Source of the DNA: Marinobacter pelagius
Lineage (GTDB): Bacteria > Pseudomonadota > Gammaproteobacteria > Pseudomonadales > Oleiphilaceae
NCBI RefSeq assembly: GCF_900114925.1
Contig: NZ_FOUR01000001.1
Location: 248,001 to 312,000 of the forward strand
DNA: 64,000 nt
Direction of reading: 5' to 3'
Shown: positions 33,472 through 43,053 of the stretch, one piece after another
How positions within the stretch are numbered: position 1 is the first letter of the stretch
Layout: the number at the start of each line of letters is the position of its first letter
Position numbers and translations under genes: made by a program
Notes under the pieces: generated by a model
Told to the model about the DNA's origin: nothing
Database searches by the model: none
Seen by the model: only the letters and a program-made list of their open reading frames with translations

Positions 33472-34917
33472 TTACTGCCCTCCATTACGGGCCAGGTGCT
33501 CCCGGGCCAGATCGTGCAGGGAACGTTTCGCCGGAACCGGCGCGGTGTGGTTTTCGGTCCAGGGGCCGACGTTTTTCGGTGTCAGTTTGCGGAACCGGGT
33601 GGCCCCCCAGAGAAACAGACGGTAAAGGCCCGGGCTGGTATTGAGGGTCTGCCAGAACCGCCAGATCAGACGTTCCTTCCGGGAATACTTGGCCCCCCCA
33701 TCTTTCACCTTCGGCCCTTCGGCCGGGCTTTTCACATTTTCCTGGCGCAGGCGCTGGAGCAGTTCCGGGATCGGGATCTTCACCGGGCACACCTCGCCGC
33801 AGGCGCCGCACAGCGAGGAGGCACTGGGATGGTCCGGCACCTCGTGCAAGCCGACCATGTGCGGCGTTATGATCTTGCCGATTGGCCCCGGGTAAACCTC
33901 ACCGTAGGTGTGGCCACCCACTCGCGTGTATACCGGGCAATGGTTCATGCAGGCGCCGCAGCGGATGCAGTTGAGGGTCTGGCGCATCTGGGCATCGGCA
34001 AAGGCACCGCTGCGGCCATTGTCCAGCAACACCAGGTGAACCTCCTCCGGGCCGTCCAGCTCGTCGGCCTTGCGCGGGCCGGAGATCATGTTCACGTAGG
34101 TGGTGATCGGCTGACCCAGGGCGGAACGGGTCAGCAGGGACAGCAGCGGCACCACGTCCCGCAGGTTCTCCACCACTTTCTCGATCCCGGTCACGGCGAT
34201 GTGGACCGGGGGTGCCGTGGTGCTCATCCGGCCGTTACCTTCGTTCTCCACCAGCAGCAGGGTGCCGGTCTCGGCAATAGCGAAGTTCACACCGGAAACC
34301 CCGACATCCGCTTCCATGAACTTGCGGCGCAGTGTGCGGCGGCCGATCTGGATCAGCTCGTTGACGTCGTCCGTCTCCTCCACGCCCAGCTTGTCGTGGA
34401 ACAGTCGGGCCACCTGATGCCGGTTCTTGTGGATCGCCGGCATGATGATGTGGGAGGGTTTCTCACCGTCGAGCTGGACGATGTACTCGCCCATATCCGA
34501 CTCCAGGCACTCTACCCCACGCTCGGCGAGGTAGTCGTTCATCTCCATTTCCTCGCTGACCATGGACTTGCCCTTCACCACCTGCGAGCCCTGACGGGCC
34601 TGGATGATGCCATGGACAATCTCGTTGGCCTGTTCGGTGGTTTCGGCCCAGTGCACCCTCACGCCGTTGTCGGTCAGCTTTGCTTCGAGCTGCTCGAGCA
34701 GGTCCGGCAGCCGCGACAGGGCCCGGGCCTTGATGCGGTTGCCTAGCTCCCGCAGGCCCTCGCGCTCCTCCTCATCGGGGAAGGCATCGGCCCGCTTCTT
34801 CATCAGTGAATCCATGGCGGTGCGGAAGTTGGTCCGCAGCTGGCCGTCCGCCAGCGCGACTTCCGCCCGGTCCCGGAAACCACTGGTCAGTTCGGTAACA
34901 GGAATCCGCTGGCTCAT
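33472..34917 (-). CDS. lutB: L-lactate utilisation iron-sulfur protein LutB/LldF
   Basis: A 481-residue protein with an N-terminal LUD domain and a C-terminal pair of 4Fe-4S clusters. The cluster motifs are CIRCGACMNHCPVY near residue 319 and CGACGEVCPVKIPIP near residue 370. The DUF3390-like C-terminal tail is present. It carries electrons in the LutABC complex. Its ATG overlaps the lutA stop by four bases. Confidence 0.94.
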   Translation of the reverse strand: MSQRIPVTELTSGFRDRAEVALADGQLRTNFRTAMDSLMKKRADAFPDEEEREGLRELGNRIKARALSRLPDLLEQLEAKLTDNGVRVHWAETTEQANEIVHGIIQARQGSQVVKGKSMVSEEMEMNDYLAERGVECLESDMGEYIVQLDGEKPSHIIMPAIHKNRHQVARLFHDKLGVEETDDVNELIQIGRRTLRRKFMEADVGVSGVNFAIAETGTLLLVENEGNGRMSTTAPPVHIAVTGIEKVVENLRDVVPLLSLLTRSALGQPITTYVNMISGPRKADELDGPEEVHLVLLDNGRSGAFADAQMRQTLNCIRCGACMNHCPVYTRVGGHTYGEVYPGPIGKIITPHMVGLHEVPDHPSASSLCGACGEVCPVKIPIPELLQRLRQENVKSPAEGPKVKDGGAKYSRKERLIWRFWQTLNTSPGLYRLFLWGATRFRKLTPKNVGPWTENHTAPVPAKRSLHDLAREHLARNGGQ

Positions 34918-35741
34918 GCCCTGCCCTCCCCGCTCACCCGCTCCCAGAGGAAACTGGCCAGGTGCCGGCCCCGGAAGGCCTGCTGCTGTTTGTCCAGGGA
35001 ACCGTTAATGTTCATCAGGCAGCCGCCGTCGGCGGTAACCATTTCGTCGGCACCGGAGGCCATCAGGGATTGGGTCTTGTCCGTTACCATGGCGCCGGAG
35101 ACTTCCGGCATCCTTACTGAGAAGGTGCCGCCGAAGCCGCAACACTCGCTCTCGTGGTCGTGGTCTACCCGCTCCACGTTGGCCAGCTTGCCCAGCAGTT
35201 CCCGGGCATGGAGGTGGGTGTTCATCTCACGGCGGGCGGAACAGGAGGTATGCAGGGCGATCCGGGTGGGTTCACCCAGGTCCTTCCACTCAACCTGGCA
35301 GACGTTGAGCAGGAACTCGGTCAGCTCGAAGGTGCGCTCGGCCAGCGACGCCACCCGCTTGAGGGTGTCGGGCTCCTCGGCGAACAGTTCCCGGTAATGC
35401 TGGCGAAACATGCCTGCACAGGACCCTGAGGGCACCACCACCGGCATACCCGCATCGAGAACGGCCAGCTGCGCCCGGGCCACCTCGCGGGCCTCGGCCG
35501 CATAGCCGGAGGTCCAGGCCGGCTGACCACAGCAGCTCTGGCCTTCCGGGAAATGCACCCGGATGCCCTCGCGCTCAAGCAGACGAATGGCATCCAGACC
35601 CGCTTCCGGAAAGAACAGATCCACCACGCAGGTCCCGAACAGGATCACTTCCCGGGGTTTAGCGGGATACTGCCGCGGTCCGGGTCGCTCCGGGGCAACC
35701 CGGGTGGCATTCGGGGCAGCGTCGTAAAACAGTTCGTTCAT
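34914..35741 (-). CDS. lutA: L-lactate utilisation protein LutA/LldE
   Basis: A 275-residue protein with the two CCG domains of the family: GQSCCGQPAWTSG in the first half and SECCGFGGTFSV near residue 210. These bind an unusual iron-sulfur cluster in related heterodisulfide reductase subunits. I use the ATG at 35741 (MNELFYDAAP), which has AAGGAG seven bases upstream. A GTG 15 bp earlier includes that site in the coding part and is less likely. Confidence 0.93.
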   Translation of the reverse strand: MNELFYDAAPNATRVAPERPGPRQYPAKPREVILFGTCVVDLFFPEAGLDAIRLLEREGIRVHFPEGQSCCGQPAWTSGYAAEAREVARAQLAVLDAGMPVVVPSGSCAGMFRQHYRELFAEEPDTLKRVASLAERTFELTEFLLNVCQVEWKDLGEPTRIALHTSCSARREMNTHLHARELLGKLANVERVDHDHESECCGFGGTFSVRMPEVSGAMVTDKTQSLMASGADEMVTADGGCLMNINGSLDKQQQAFRGRHLASFLWERVSGEGRA

Positions 35742-35781
35742 GATCGGCTCCTTCACGGAAACGGCGCTCGCGCGCTTACAG

Positions 35782-37470
35782 TCAGACCAAAGGATCCACG
35801 ATGCCCAGGCCGTAGGCGGCGATCAGAGCAATCAGGCCGGTCATCAACAGGTAGTACAGGGTTGGCCAGACGGTCTTGCGCAGGGTCTGGCCCTCGCGGC
35901 CAAGCAGACCGACCGTGGCAGACGCGGCCACCACGTTGTGAATCGCCACCATGTTGCCGGCCGCCGCGCCCACTGCCTGAACCGCGACAATCAATGCGGT
36001 GGAAAGACCCAGGCTCTCGGCGACGCCGAACTGGAACTGGCTGAACATCATGTTGGACACGGTATTGGAGCCGGCGAGGAACGCGCCCATGGCACCAACG
36101 GCAGGCGCCAGCAGCGGATAGATGCCGCCGACGGTATCGGCCACCCAGGTGGCCATGGCAATGGGCATGCTCGGCAGGTCAGACAGGTTCACGCCGGAGT
36201 TGATCAGGATGCGCACCATGGGCACGGTGAACAGCAGCACGAAACCGGCGCTCAGCAGCACGCTGCCGGACTCCTTCACCGCAGCGGTCAGCTCCCGAAC
36301 CTGCATGCGATGGATGAAGAAGGTGGCGATCACCACCATCACCAGGATACCGCCGGGCAGGTACAGCGGCTGCACGCCGGCGTTGATGCCCGTCTCGCCC
36401 AGGATGTTGGAGAAACCCACGCCCACGGAGGTGAAGGCCGCCTTGACCTCAGGGATCACCCGGCTGATCACCAGCACCACGCCCACCAGCACGTAGGGCA
36501 GCCAGGCACGGAAGCCACTCATGGGCTTGGCGGCGAGATCTTCCAGCTTCATCTCGATACGACCGAACCACTCGGACGGCCACTGGTCACGGGGCGCAAA
36601 ATCCCAGGCGGTTTTCGGCAGCAGGAAGCCCTTACGGGCGGCCGTGGTGACAATGGCCAGACCGATCAGGCCGCCCAGCAAAGACGGGAACTCGGGGCCG
36701 AGAATCACGCCGGTCAGGGCATAGGGCACGACAAAGGAAATGCCGGCAAACAGGGCAAACGGCAGCACCTCAAGGCCTTCGCGCCAGCTTTTGTTCTTGC
36801 CGAAGAAGCGGGTCATCATCATGACCATGAACAGCGGCATAAGCACGCCCACGATGGCGTGGGTGATGGCCACCTCGGAGGTGATCAGTTGCAGGTACTG
36901 ATCCCAGTTGGACCCCAGCTGTTCCAGCCGACCGCTGATGGTGTTGCGGTCCAGGCCGGTGGTGACACCCACGATGATCGGTGTGCCGACCGCGCCGAAG
37001 GACACCGGTGTGCTCTGCACCATCATGCCCAGCATGACCGCTGCCATGGCGGGGAAGCCGACGGCCACCAGCAAAGGCGCGGCGATGGCCGCCGGGGTGC
37101 CGAAGCCAGAGGCACCCTCGATAAAGGAGCCGAACAGCCAGACGATGATGATCGCCTGTACCCGACGGTCCGGGCTGATGTTGGTGAAGCCCGCCCGGAT
37201 GGCGGTGATAGCCCCGGAATGTTTCAGAGTGTTCAGCAGCAGGATGGCGCCGAAGATGATCCACAGCAGACCAAGGGTGATCACCAGACCCTGCAGCGAG
37301 GACGCCAGGATACGGTTGAAACTCATGTCCCAGCCGGTATAGGCAATCAGGGCCGTAACCAGGAACACCAGTGGCATGGCACGGCGGGCCGGCCAGCGCA
37401 GGCCGAGCAACAGAATCCCGGCCAGGAGGATGGGCGTAAACGCCAAGAGGGCGAGCAATCCGGACGACAT
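35782..37470 (-). CDS. lldP: L-lactate permease
   Basis: A 562-residue LctP family lactate:proton symporter with 12 to 14 hydrophobic segments. Family signatures include [38 protein letters not shown] and [14 protein letters not shown] near the C-terminus. It is first in the lldP-lutABC operon and imports the substrate of LutABC. The ATG at 37470 follows TTGGAG; an upstream TTG would include that site. A perfect LldR-type operator lies 40 bp upstream. Confidence 0.94.
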   Translation of the reverse strand: MSSGLLALLAFTPILLAGILLLGLRWPARRAMPLVFLVTALIAYTGWDMSFNRILASSLQGLVITLGLLWIIFGAILLLNTLKHSGAITAIRAGFTNISPDRRVQAIIIVWLFGSFIEGASGFGTPAAIAAPLLVAVGFPAMAAVMLGMMVQSTPVSFGAVGTPIIVGVTTGLDRNTISGRLEQLGSNWDQYLQLITSEVAITHAIVGVLMPLFMVMMMTRFFGKNKSWREGLEVLPFALFAGISFVVPYALTGVILGPEFPSLLGGLIGLAIVTTAARKGFLLPKTAWDFAPRDQWPSEWFGRIEMKLEDLAAKPMSGFRAWLPYVLVGVVLVISRVIPEVKAAFTSVGVGFSNILGETGINAGVQPLYLPGGILVMVVIATFFIHRMQVRELTAAVKESGSVLLSAGFVLLFTVPMVRILINSGVNLSDLPSMPIAMATWVADTVGGIYPLLAPAVGAMGAFLAGSNTVSNMMFSQFQFGVAESLGLSTALIVAVQAVGAAAGNMVAIHNVVAASATVGLLGREGQTLRKTVWPTLYYLLMTGLIALIAAYGLGIVDPLV

Positions 37471-37509
37471 ACAAATCTCCAAATCTTGTTTTTGGAATCT
37501 TTATCGGAT

Positions 37510-37526
37510 AATTGGTATTACCAATT
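37510..37526. promoter_or_regulatory. LldR/FadR-type operator upstream of lldP
   Basis: AATTGGT-ATT-ACCAATT is a perfect 7-3-7 inverted repeat. It matches the TGGTNNNACCA core that GntR/FadR-family regulators such as LldR and PdhR bind. It lies 40 bp upstream of the lldP start, where it would overlap the promoter and block transcription in the absence of lactate. Confidence 0.8.
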
Positions 37527-37591
37527 TACAAGAGATAGGCGCTTACGTTAGGGGAAGGGGCAGACTGCTGTCAAAACGACCACCCTCGACA

Positions 37592-37600
37592 TTGGTCCAA
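37592..37600. promoter_or_regulatory. Possible auxiliary LldR half-sites
   Basis: TTGGTCCAA is a symmetric TTGG/CCAA element midway between the two clear operators in the lldP-lldR gap. The half-site spacing differs from the canonical three-base spacer, so binding is uncertain. It may be a weak auxiliary site for looping. Confidence 0.4.
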
Positions 37601-37650
37601 TTGCGTTTGGTGATTGCTGTCAAATCAACCGGTAATCGGAGTATGCTGTT

Positions 37651-37663
37651 TTGGTAAGACCAA
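37651..37663. promoter_or_regulatory. LldR-type operator upstream of lldR
   Basis: TTGGT-AAG-ACCAA is an inverted repeat with the same core and three-base spacer as the site near lldP. It ends 37 bp before the regulator start, consistent with autoregulation. Centre-to-centre distance to the lldP site is about 139 bp, roughly thirteen helical turns, which would allow DNA looping as in E. coli lldPRD. Confidence 0.75.
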
Positions 37664-37699
37664 TCTGAAACCCATCGAATTTCTCAGGTAAAGCAATCC

Positions 37700-38476
37700 A
37701 TGGCCATCGGACACATTGCGCCCCGGCGCCTGGCCGACACCATCGTCGAGCAACTGGAAACCATGATTCTGGAAGGAACCCTGCAGCCGGGAGAGCGGCT
37801 GCCACCGGAACGGGTTCTGGCCGAGCAGTTCGGGGTGTCACGGCCTTCGCTTCGGGAAGCGGTGCAGAAGCTGGCCGCCAAGGGGCTACTCACCAGCCGC
37901 CAGGGCGGCGGTAATTTTATCACCGAAAACCTCGGCTCCAGTTTCAGTGACCCGCTGATCTCGCTGCTGGAAGATCGCCCCGAGGCCCAGCGCGACCTGC
38001 TGGAATTCCGCCGTACCCTGGAGGCGGACTGCGCCTATTACGCCGCCCTGAGAGCTACCGAAGTGGACCGGGAACATCTCCAGGCCGCCTACGATGAACT
38101 CCAGGCCTGCTATGAGAAAGATTCCGAGCGGGATCTGGAAGCGGAAGGCGCCGCCGACGCCCGCTTCCACCTGGCCATCGCCGAAGCCAGTCACAACGTC
38201 ATTCTGCTGCACACCATCCGTACCCTGTTCAACATGCTCAAGAGCAGTGTGGTGACCAACATCGGCGGCATGTACGCCAGGGAAGCGGAGACCCGGGAAG
38301 GTCTCAAGCAGCAGCACCGACTGCTGTTCAATGCCATCATGCAGGGGCGCGCGGAGGATGCCCGGGAACTCGCCGGCACCCACATCCAGTATGTGCAGCA
38401 GGTGCTCTCCGAGCGCAGCGAAAGCCACCGGCGCCTGGAGCGGGCCATTCGCCGGGACAGCCTGACCCGAACCTGA
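37700..38476 (+). CDS. lldR: FadR-subfamily GntR regulator of lactate utilisation
   Basis: A 258-residue regulator, the same length as E. coli LldR. The winged-helix domain is at residues 8-78 (LPPERVLAEQFGVSRPSLREAVQKLAAKGLL, then RQGGGNFI). The FCD ligand domain has DARFHLAIAEASHNVILLHTIRTLF and a late QHRLLFNAI helix, with His residues that bind metal in this family. It is divergent from lldP-lutABC, and paired TTGGT/ACCAA sites flank the gap. L-lactate is the expected inducer. Confidence 0.9.
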   Translation: MAIGHIAPRRLADTIVEQLETMILEGTLQPGERLPPERVLAEQFGVSRPSLREAVQKLAAKGLLTSRQGGGNFITENLGSSFSDPLISLLEDRPEAQRDLLEFRRTLEADCAYYAALRATEVDREHLQAAYDELQACYEKDSERDLEAEGAADARFHLAIAEASHNVILLHTIRTLFNMLKSSVVTNIGGMYAREAETREGLKQQHRLLFNAIMQGRAEDARELAGTHIQYVQQVLSERSESHRRLERAIRRDSLTRT

Positions 38477-38479
38477 GGT

Positions 38480-39238
38480 TCAGAGCTTCTCCCAGACCGT
38501 CACTTCCGAGAAGCTGTGCTGGAACTTGTTCCGGGTCTCCCGGATCACAAACGGCACACTGTGGGGATCCACCAGCAGCCGGAAATGGGGCGCCAGCATA
38601 TCCTGCAGGCCGTCAAGGGTGGTGTAGTCCTCGCCGTCCTTGCGGAATCCACCGACCCAGGCCTCCCGGGGCGTGTATTCCTCCAGCCAGGTGTACGGGG
38701 AGGCAATGACCAGCAGGCCGTTGTCAGTGATGCGCTCGTGGATGGTGGTGAGGAACTTTGACGGCTGGTACAGGCGATCGATCAGGTTGGCCGCCAGCAC
38801 CAGGTCGTAGCCGGTGAACCGGGGATTGAGATCACAGGCATCACCCTGATGGAACGCTACCCTGCCAACCGTATCCTCGAGCCCCAGAGACGCCAGGGTC
38901 CGCTCCTGGTAACTCACCAGTTCGCCCTCTTCCGGCCGGGCGTAGCGCATCTGCTTCTGCTTCGCCATTTCCGCCGCAGAGCTGACAAAACTCTCGGAAA
39001 AATCGACACCGTCGACGTGGTCAAAGCGGGTGGCCAGCTCGAAGGTGGCCCGGCCGCAGGCACAGCCCAGATCCAGAGCCTTGCCGTGATCCCGGCCGTT
39101 CATCGCATCGAAACACAGCCGCGCCAGTTCCTGGGGGAAGTTCGGCTCGCCGTGCCAGGATTCACCAAAGTGGAATTCCAGGTACTGCGCCAGTGTGGTG
39201 TCGTTCTCGTAATAGCCGCTGGGCTCGTTCACGTGCAT
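38480..39238 (-). CDS. SAM-dependent methyltransferase resembling the OvoA C-terminal domain (putative 4-mercaptohistidine N1-methyltransferase)
   Basis: A 252-residue class I methyltransferase. Motif I is LDLGCACGRATFELA near residue 55. It also carries VDGVDFSESF, QGDACDLN, YDLVLAANLIDRLYQPSKFL and SPYTWLEEYTPREAW. I recognise these from the C-terminal domain of OvoA, which N-methylates 5-thiohistidine in ovothiol A synthesis. No sulfoxide synthase domain is present or adjacent, so this is a stand-alone version. GAGGA sits one base before the ATG but seven bases before a GTG at 39232, so the latter may be the true start. It converges with lldR three bases from its stop. Confidence 0.75.
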   Translation of the reverse strand: MHVNEPSGYYENDTTLAQYLEFHFGESWHGEPNFPQELARLCFDAMNGRDHGKALDLGCACGRATFELATRFDHVDGVDFSESFVSSAAEMAKQKQMRYARPEEGELVSYQERTLASLGLEDTVGRVAFHQGDACDLNPRFTGYDLVLAANLIDRLYQPSKFLTTIHERITDNGLLVIASPYTWLEEYTPREAWVGGFRKDGEDYTTLDGLQDMLAPHFRLLVDPHSVPFVIRETRNKFQHSFSEVTVWEKL

Positions 39239-39278
39239 ATCCTCGTTCCAGGGCCGATCCTGCCGTGATGACAGCGAA

Positions 39279-40424
39279 TCAGTCGCCCGCCAGTTTCGGG
39301 TACAGGGGTTCCACTACCGGTTTCAGCCCCTTGGCGTCGTCAATAAACAGTTGCAGGTGCGGGAAAGGTATCTCGATACCGGCGGCATCCAGTGCCTCTT
39401 TGATCTGCTCGAGAATCTCGGCCATGATCCTGGGCTGAACGTCCAGGTTGTCCGGCGTGATCCACACCTGTGCTTTCAGGTTGACCGAGGAATCCCCCAG
39501 ACTCTCCATCAGCACCCTGGGCTCCATGCCCGCCGACTGCAATGCTTCCGGGTGCGCGCGCAAGACCGGCATGATGACTTCCCGGGCCGCTTTTGCCGAC
39601 TCCTTGTAGGCGATGCCCACCGGAATGTTCAATCGTGTCGCGCCCTCGGCGCTGTAATTGATGATATCGGAGGACGCCACGCTGTCGTTGGGAATCATGG
39701 TGAAAATGTTGTCCCGGGTCCGCAGCCAGGTGGTACGCAGGGCGATCTTCACCACCTTGCCATCCTGGCCGTTGATCGTCACCCAGTCCCCGATGCGAAA
39801 AGGCCGCTCGATCAGCAGGGTGATACCGGCGATAAAGTTGGACAGCGTGGACTGGGCGGCAAAACCCACCGCGATACCGACGATACCCAGTCCGGCCACG
39901 ATCGAGACCACGTCGAATCCGAATTGGGCAACCACCGTGACCACCGCAAAAGTGACCGCCAGCACCGAGAACAGGTTCTCCACCAGCTGCCGGATCGAGG
40001 GATCCATCCGGTAGCGGGTCATCGTCTCCCGGATCAGGCGGCCAAGCACCAGCCAGGCCACGAAGAAACCGAGCGCCATCAGGCCGGCCTTCGCCATCGC
40101 TGCCAGGAACGCGGCGCCCGCCCCGAACTGGGCCAGAATCACCAGTAACGCGCCAAGGCCCATGAGGTAGCGCACCCCGGTGCGCACATGGCCGAACAAC
40201 GGATGAGCGGCCCGGCGCTTGCCAACCACCAGCCGGATCAGGCCGATCACAACCAGGTAGACGCCAACGAACAGGGCGACATAGAACACCGATATCAGCA
40301 ACTGGCTGAAAGCGTGGATCGCAAATGCTCCCCAATCCAGTTCCCCGCCACCGAGCGCATCGACGGTATCCCCGAGGTTTTTCTTGAGCTGCTCGACCAC
40401 AGCCCCGGTAAAAGTCTCAGCCAT
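39279..40424 (-). CDS. Small-conductance mechanosensitive channel, MscS family
   Basis: A 381-residue inner-membrane protein. Hydrophobic helices lie at about residues 30-55, 78-98 and 105-125, followed by the pore helix region VSIVAGLGIVGIAVGFAAQSTLSNFIAG, then the MscS beta domain (RPFRIGDWVTINGQDGKVVKI, TMIPNDSVASSDIINYS). The cytoplasmic alpha-beta domain ends with IPFPHLQLFI, typical of MscS. It releases solutes on hypo-osmotic shock. It overlaps the upstream Nmad3-type gene by eight bases, so the two are co-translated. Confidence 0.92.
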   Translation of the reverse strand: MAETFTGAVVEQLKKNLGDTVDALGGGELDWGAFAIHAFSQLLISVFYVALFVGVYLVVIGLIRLVVGKRRAAHPLFGHVRTGVRYLMGLGALLVILAQFGAGAAFLAAMAKAGLMALGFFVAWLVLGRLIRETMTRYRMDPSIRQLVENLFSVLAVTFAVVTVVAQFGFDVVSIVAGLGIVGIAVGFAAQSTLSNFIAGITLLIERPFRIGDWVTINGQDGKVVKIALRTTWLRTRDNIFTMIPNDSVASSDIINYSAEGATRLNIPVGIAYKESAKAAREVIMPVLRAHPEALQSAGMEPRVLMESLGDSSVNLKAQVWITPDNLDVQPRIMAEILEQIKEALDAAGIEIPFPHLQLFIDDAKGLKPVVEPLYPKLAGD

Positions 40425-41301
40425 TGCCCGCTTCCTTGTTATCAGTGCCGACGCCTGTCCCGATCAGCCGGGCCAGCCAGGGCAGCAATTCGGGGTAGGC
40501 ATCCAGGTCCAGCACGAACTCCTGCCCCCGCGCTGCACTGGTCAAATAACACCAGGGTGGATCCAGGCGCCAGCGATCCGGGTTTGAATGATAGCTTAGC
40601 GCCGGTTTGCCCCCGACAGGAAAAAATTCCCCGGGCAGGCGCCATCGTGTGGCCAGCCGGGCCTGTGGGTCGGTCAGCAACAACTGCTCCTCAAGCCGCG
40701 GGAACACGCCACTTCCCTGCATCAGGGAGCCATGTTCCGGCAACCTCCAGCCGTCCGACGCCAGGTACAGGGTGTTGCCCGGATCCGGTCCGCGGTAAAA
40801 ATGCGGGTGGTACCGGGCCCAGGGCAAGGTCTCCGGCGCCAGATCATCCACAGTCAACACCTGGCCAACGTGCAACCAGCCCCAGATGGCATGGAAGGGC
40901 CGGGTACCGGGAATAAAGCGCCAGCGACGGCGCACCATCTCAGCCCTTCGGAATACGCCAAAAAACAGAAACAGATCGCCCTCACCCACACCCTGATTGC
41001 TCAGATGCCCCTGGGCAGAACCTGTCTGGCCGAGCAGGGGCCGCCATCCCGGCTGACGCGGAAGGGCTCCGGCCACCAGGTCCGGATCCAGGTGCGCCCC
41101 GGAACCACCCCGCACCCGTCCACCGGAAAGGTCCCGGGCAATCTTGCCCAGACGGCGCGGCCCGAAAGACACGTCGTCATAACGGATTTGCGACAGCGGG
41201 TCGGGAATCGGCAGGACACAGAGGGAACCATCGGGCAACACCGGGCTGGGACAGCCCCCGGCAGAGGAATCAAAGCCTTTCCGGCTCAGGATCAGTCGCA
41301 C
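40417..41301 (-). CDS. Nmad3-type putative nucleotide-modification protein
   Basis: A 294-residue protein whose start RLILSRKGFDSSAGGCPSP and the later IRYDDVSFGPRRLGKIARDL, AHLDPDL, GQTGSAQGHLSNQGVGEGDLFLFFGVFRR and AIWGWLHVGQVL match my memory of the Nmad3 (nucleotide modification associated domain 3) family. Its biochemical activity is not established. GTG at 41301 gives the family's usual N-terminus, with CAGGAG five bases upstream. The open frame further upstream is antisense to the phosphoesterase and is excluded. It is divergent from that gene and overlaps mscS. Confidence 0.75.
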   Translation of the reverse strand: MRLILSRKGFDSSAGGCPSPVLPDGSLCVLPIPDPLSQIRYDDVSFGPRRLGKIARDLSGGRVRGGSGAHLDPDLVAGALPRQPGWRPLLGQTGSAQGHLSNQGVGEGDLFLFFGVFRRAEMVRRRWRFIPGTRPFHAIWGWLHVGQVLTVDDLAPETLPWARYHPHFYRGPDPGNTLYLASDGWRLPEHGSLMQGSGVFPRLEEQLLLTDPQARLATRWRLPGEFFPVGGKPALSYHSNPDRWRLDPPWCYLTSAARGQEFVLDLDAYPELLPWLARLIGTGVGTDNKEAGNG

Positions 41302-41395
41302 GCGCACTCCTGGATCAATGGGGTTTGGGCAGAGGAAAATGCTATCGTAGATTGTTGTCCAATGCGCCCCGACAGGCCGCCAATGGGAGACCACC

Positions 41396-42025
41396 ATGAA
41401 AATTGTCTGTATTTCCGACACCCACGGCATGCATCGCCAGGTAAAAGTGCCCGACGGCGACCTGTTGATCCACGCCGGCGACTGTCTGGGCCAGGGCACG
41501 CTGGATGATCTTGAGGACCTGAACGACTGGTTCGGCAGCCTGCCCCACCGGCACAAGATCCTGATTGCCGGCAATCATGACTGGTGTTTCCAAGACGAAC
41601 CGGAAGAGTCCCGGGTGCTGCTGACCCACGCCCATTACCTTCAGGACAGCGGCCTGGAGCTGGAAGGCCTGAACTTCTGGGGCAGCCCCTGGACCCCGGT
41701 TTTCTTCAACTGGGCGTTCAACCTGGAGCGGGGGCCCGAGCTGGCCGAACGCTGGGAGCGAATTCCCGAGAAACTGGATGTACTGATCACCCATGGCCCG
41801 GCCGCCGGCATCCTGGACACCGTACCCAGCGGCACGGGTGACATCTCTGTCGGCTGCGAGGAATTGGCCCGGGTGCTTGAATCCCGGCCGCCCCGGCTCC
41901 ACATTTTCGGGCACATCCATGAAAGCTATGGCCAGAAACAGGTGGGCAACTGCCTGCACGTGAACGCCAGCACCTGCACCGGTAGCTACAAGCCGTTAAA
42001 CCTGCCTGTCGTTCTGGACCTTTGA
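41396..42025 (+). CDS. Metallophosphoesterase
   Basis: A 209-residue calcineurin-like phosphoesterase. Metal-binding motifs in order: CISDTHGMH (Asp, His) near residue 5, [37 protein letters not shown] and the final FGHIHESYG. It looks like the group related to the rhamnogalacturonate-lyase-annotated or UPF0046 phosphoesterases found next to housekeeping genes. The substrate is unknown. The downstream luciferase-like gene starts nine bp after its stop and is probably co-transcribed. Confidence 0.87.
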   Translation: MKIVCISDTHGMHRQVKVPDGDLLIHAGDCLGQGTLDDLEDLNDWFGSLPHRHKILIAGNHDWCFQDEPEESRVLLTHAHYLQDSGLELEGLNFWGSPWTPVFFNWAFNLERGPELAERWERIPEKLDVLITHGPAAGILDTVPSGTGDISVGCEELARVLESRPPRLHIFGHIHESYGQKQVGNCLHVNASTCTGSYKPLNLPVVLDL

Positions 42026-42033
42026 GGAGCACC

Positions 42034-43053
42034 ATGTCCAAACATCCCGACTATTCCCTGCTGGAACTCGCCTCGGTCCGCGAAGGCGACTCCGTGGGCA
42101 CCACGCTGGCGAACAGCGTCGCCTATGCCCAACACGCCGAGAAGCTCGGATTCAGGCGGTTCTGGCTGGCGGAACACCACAACATGGACGGCATCTCCAG
42201 CTCGGCGACCTCGGTACTGATCGGCCACATTGCGGGCAAGACCTCTACCATCCGCGTGGGCTCCGGTGGCGTGATGCTGCCCAACCACCCGCCTCTGGTG
42301 ATTGCCGAGCAGTTCGGAACCCTGGAATCGCTTTATCCGGGCCGGATCGATCTGGGCCTGGGACGCGCTCCGGGCACCGATCCGGTCACCGCCCGGGCGC
42401 TGCGCCGGGACGGCCTGGGCGCCGAACAGTTCCCGGAAGACGTCGCTCGCCTGCAGACCCTGCTGGGACCGTTACAGCCCGGCCAGCCGGTAAAGGCCAT
42501 TCCCGGTGCGGGCACCAATGTGCCGATCTGGCTGCTGGGCTCCAGTCTGTACAGCGCCCAACTGGCGGCCATGCGCGGTCTGCCCTATGCCTTTGCCGGT
42601 CATTTTGCTCCGCGACTGTACCGGGAAGCATTGAGGGTCTACCGGGACAATTTCCGGCCTTCGGATCAGCTTGCCGAGCCCTATGCCATGCTCGCCGTAC
42701 CGGCGGTACCTGCGGATTCCGTGGAAGAAGCGCGCTTCCTGGCGACCACCAGCTACCAGAGAATCCTGGCGCTGTTCCGGGGCCAGCCGCTGTGGATGAA
42801 ACCTCCGGTGGACACCATGGATGGCCTGTGGAATGCCGGCGAGGAAGCCAGTGTCCGGGATTTCCTCGGGCTGCAACTGCTGGGGGATACTGCCGCGATC
42901 CGCCAGCAGCTGGACGAACTGCTGGCGACGGTCGAGGTGGACGAGCTGATGTTTACGGTGGACATCTACGACCCGGCAAAGCGCCGCCACGCGCTGGACA
43001 TCCTGGCGGCTACCCGGGATCAGAGCACCGATTCCACCGCCTCAATCAACTGA
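42034..43053 (+). CDS. LLM-class flavin-dependent oxidoreductase (luciferase-like)
   Basis: A 339-residue TIM-barrel flavoprotein of the bacterial luciferase family. [50 protein letters not shown] and [16 protein letters not shown] are hallmarks of the short-chain LLM oxidoreductase group (YhbW-like). The substrate is unknown. ATG at 42034 follows GAGGAG. The last 34 bases overlap the 3' end of the convergent glutathione peroxidase gene, so both C-termini are read from the same DNA. Confidence 0.88.
   Translation: MSKHPDYSLLELASVREGDSVGTTLANSVAYAQHAEKLGFRRFWLAEHHNMDGISSSATSVLIGHIAGKTSTIRVGSGGVMLPNHPPLVIAEQFGTLESLYPGRIDLGLGRAPGTDPVTARALRRDGLGAEQFPEDVARLQTLLGPLQPGQPVKAIPGAGTNVPIWLLGSSLYSAQLAAMRGLPYAFAGHFAPRLYREALRVYRDNFRPSDQLAEPYAMLAVPAVPADSVEEARFLATTSYQRILALFRGQPLWMKPPVDTMDGLWNAGEEASVRDFLGLQLLGDTAAIRQQLDELLATVEVDELMFTVDIYDPAKRRHALDILAATRDQSTDSTASIN

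Noticed and set aside
35740-37551. 603-residue plus-strand open frame over lldP
   Set aside because: Composition is dominated by His, Gln and Gly (complement of membrane helices), which marks a shadow of the permease gene.
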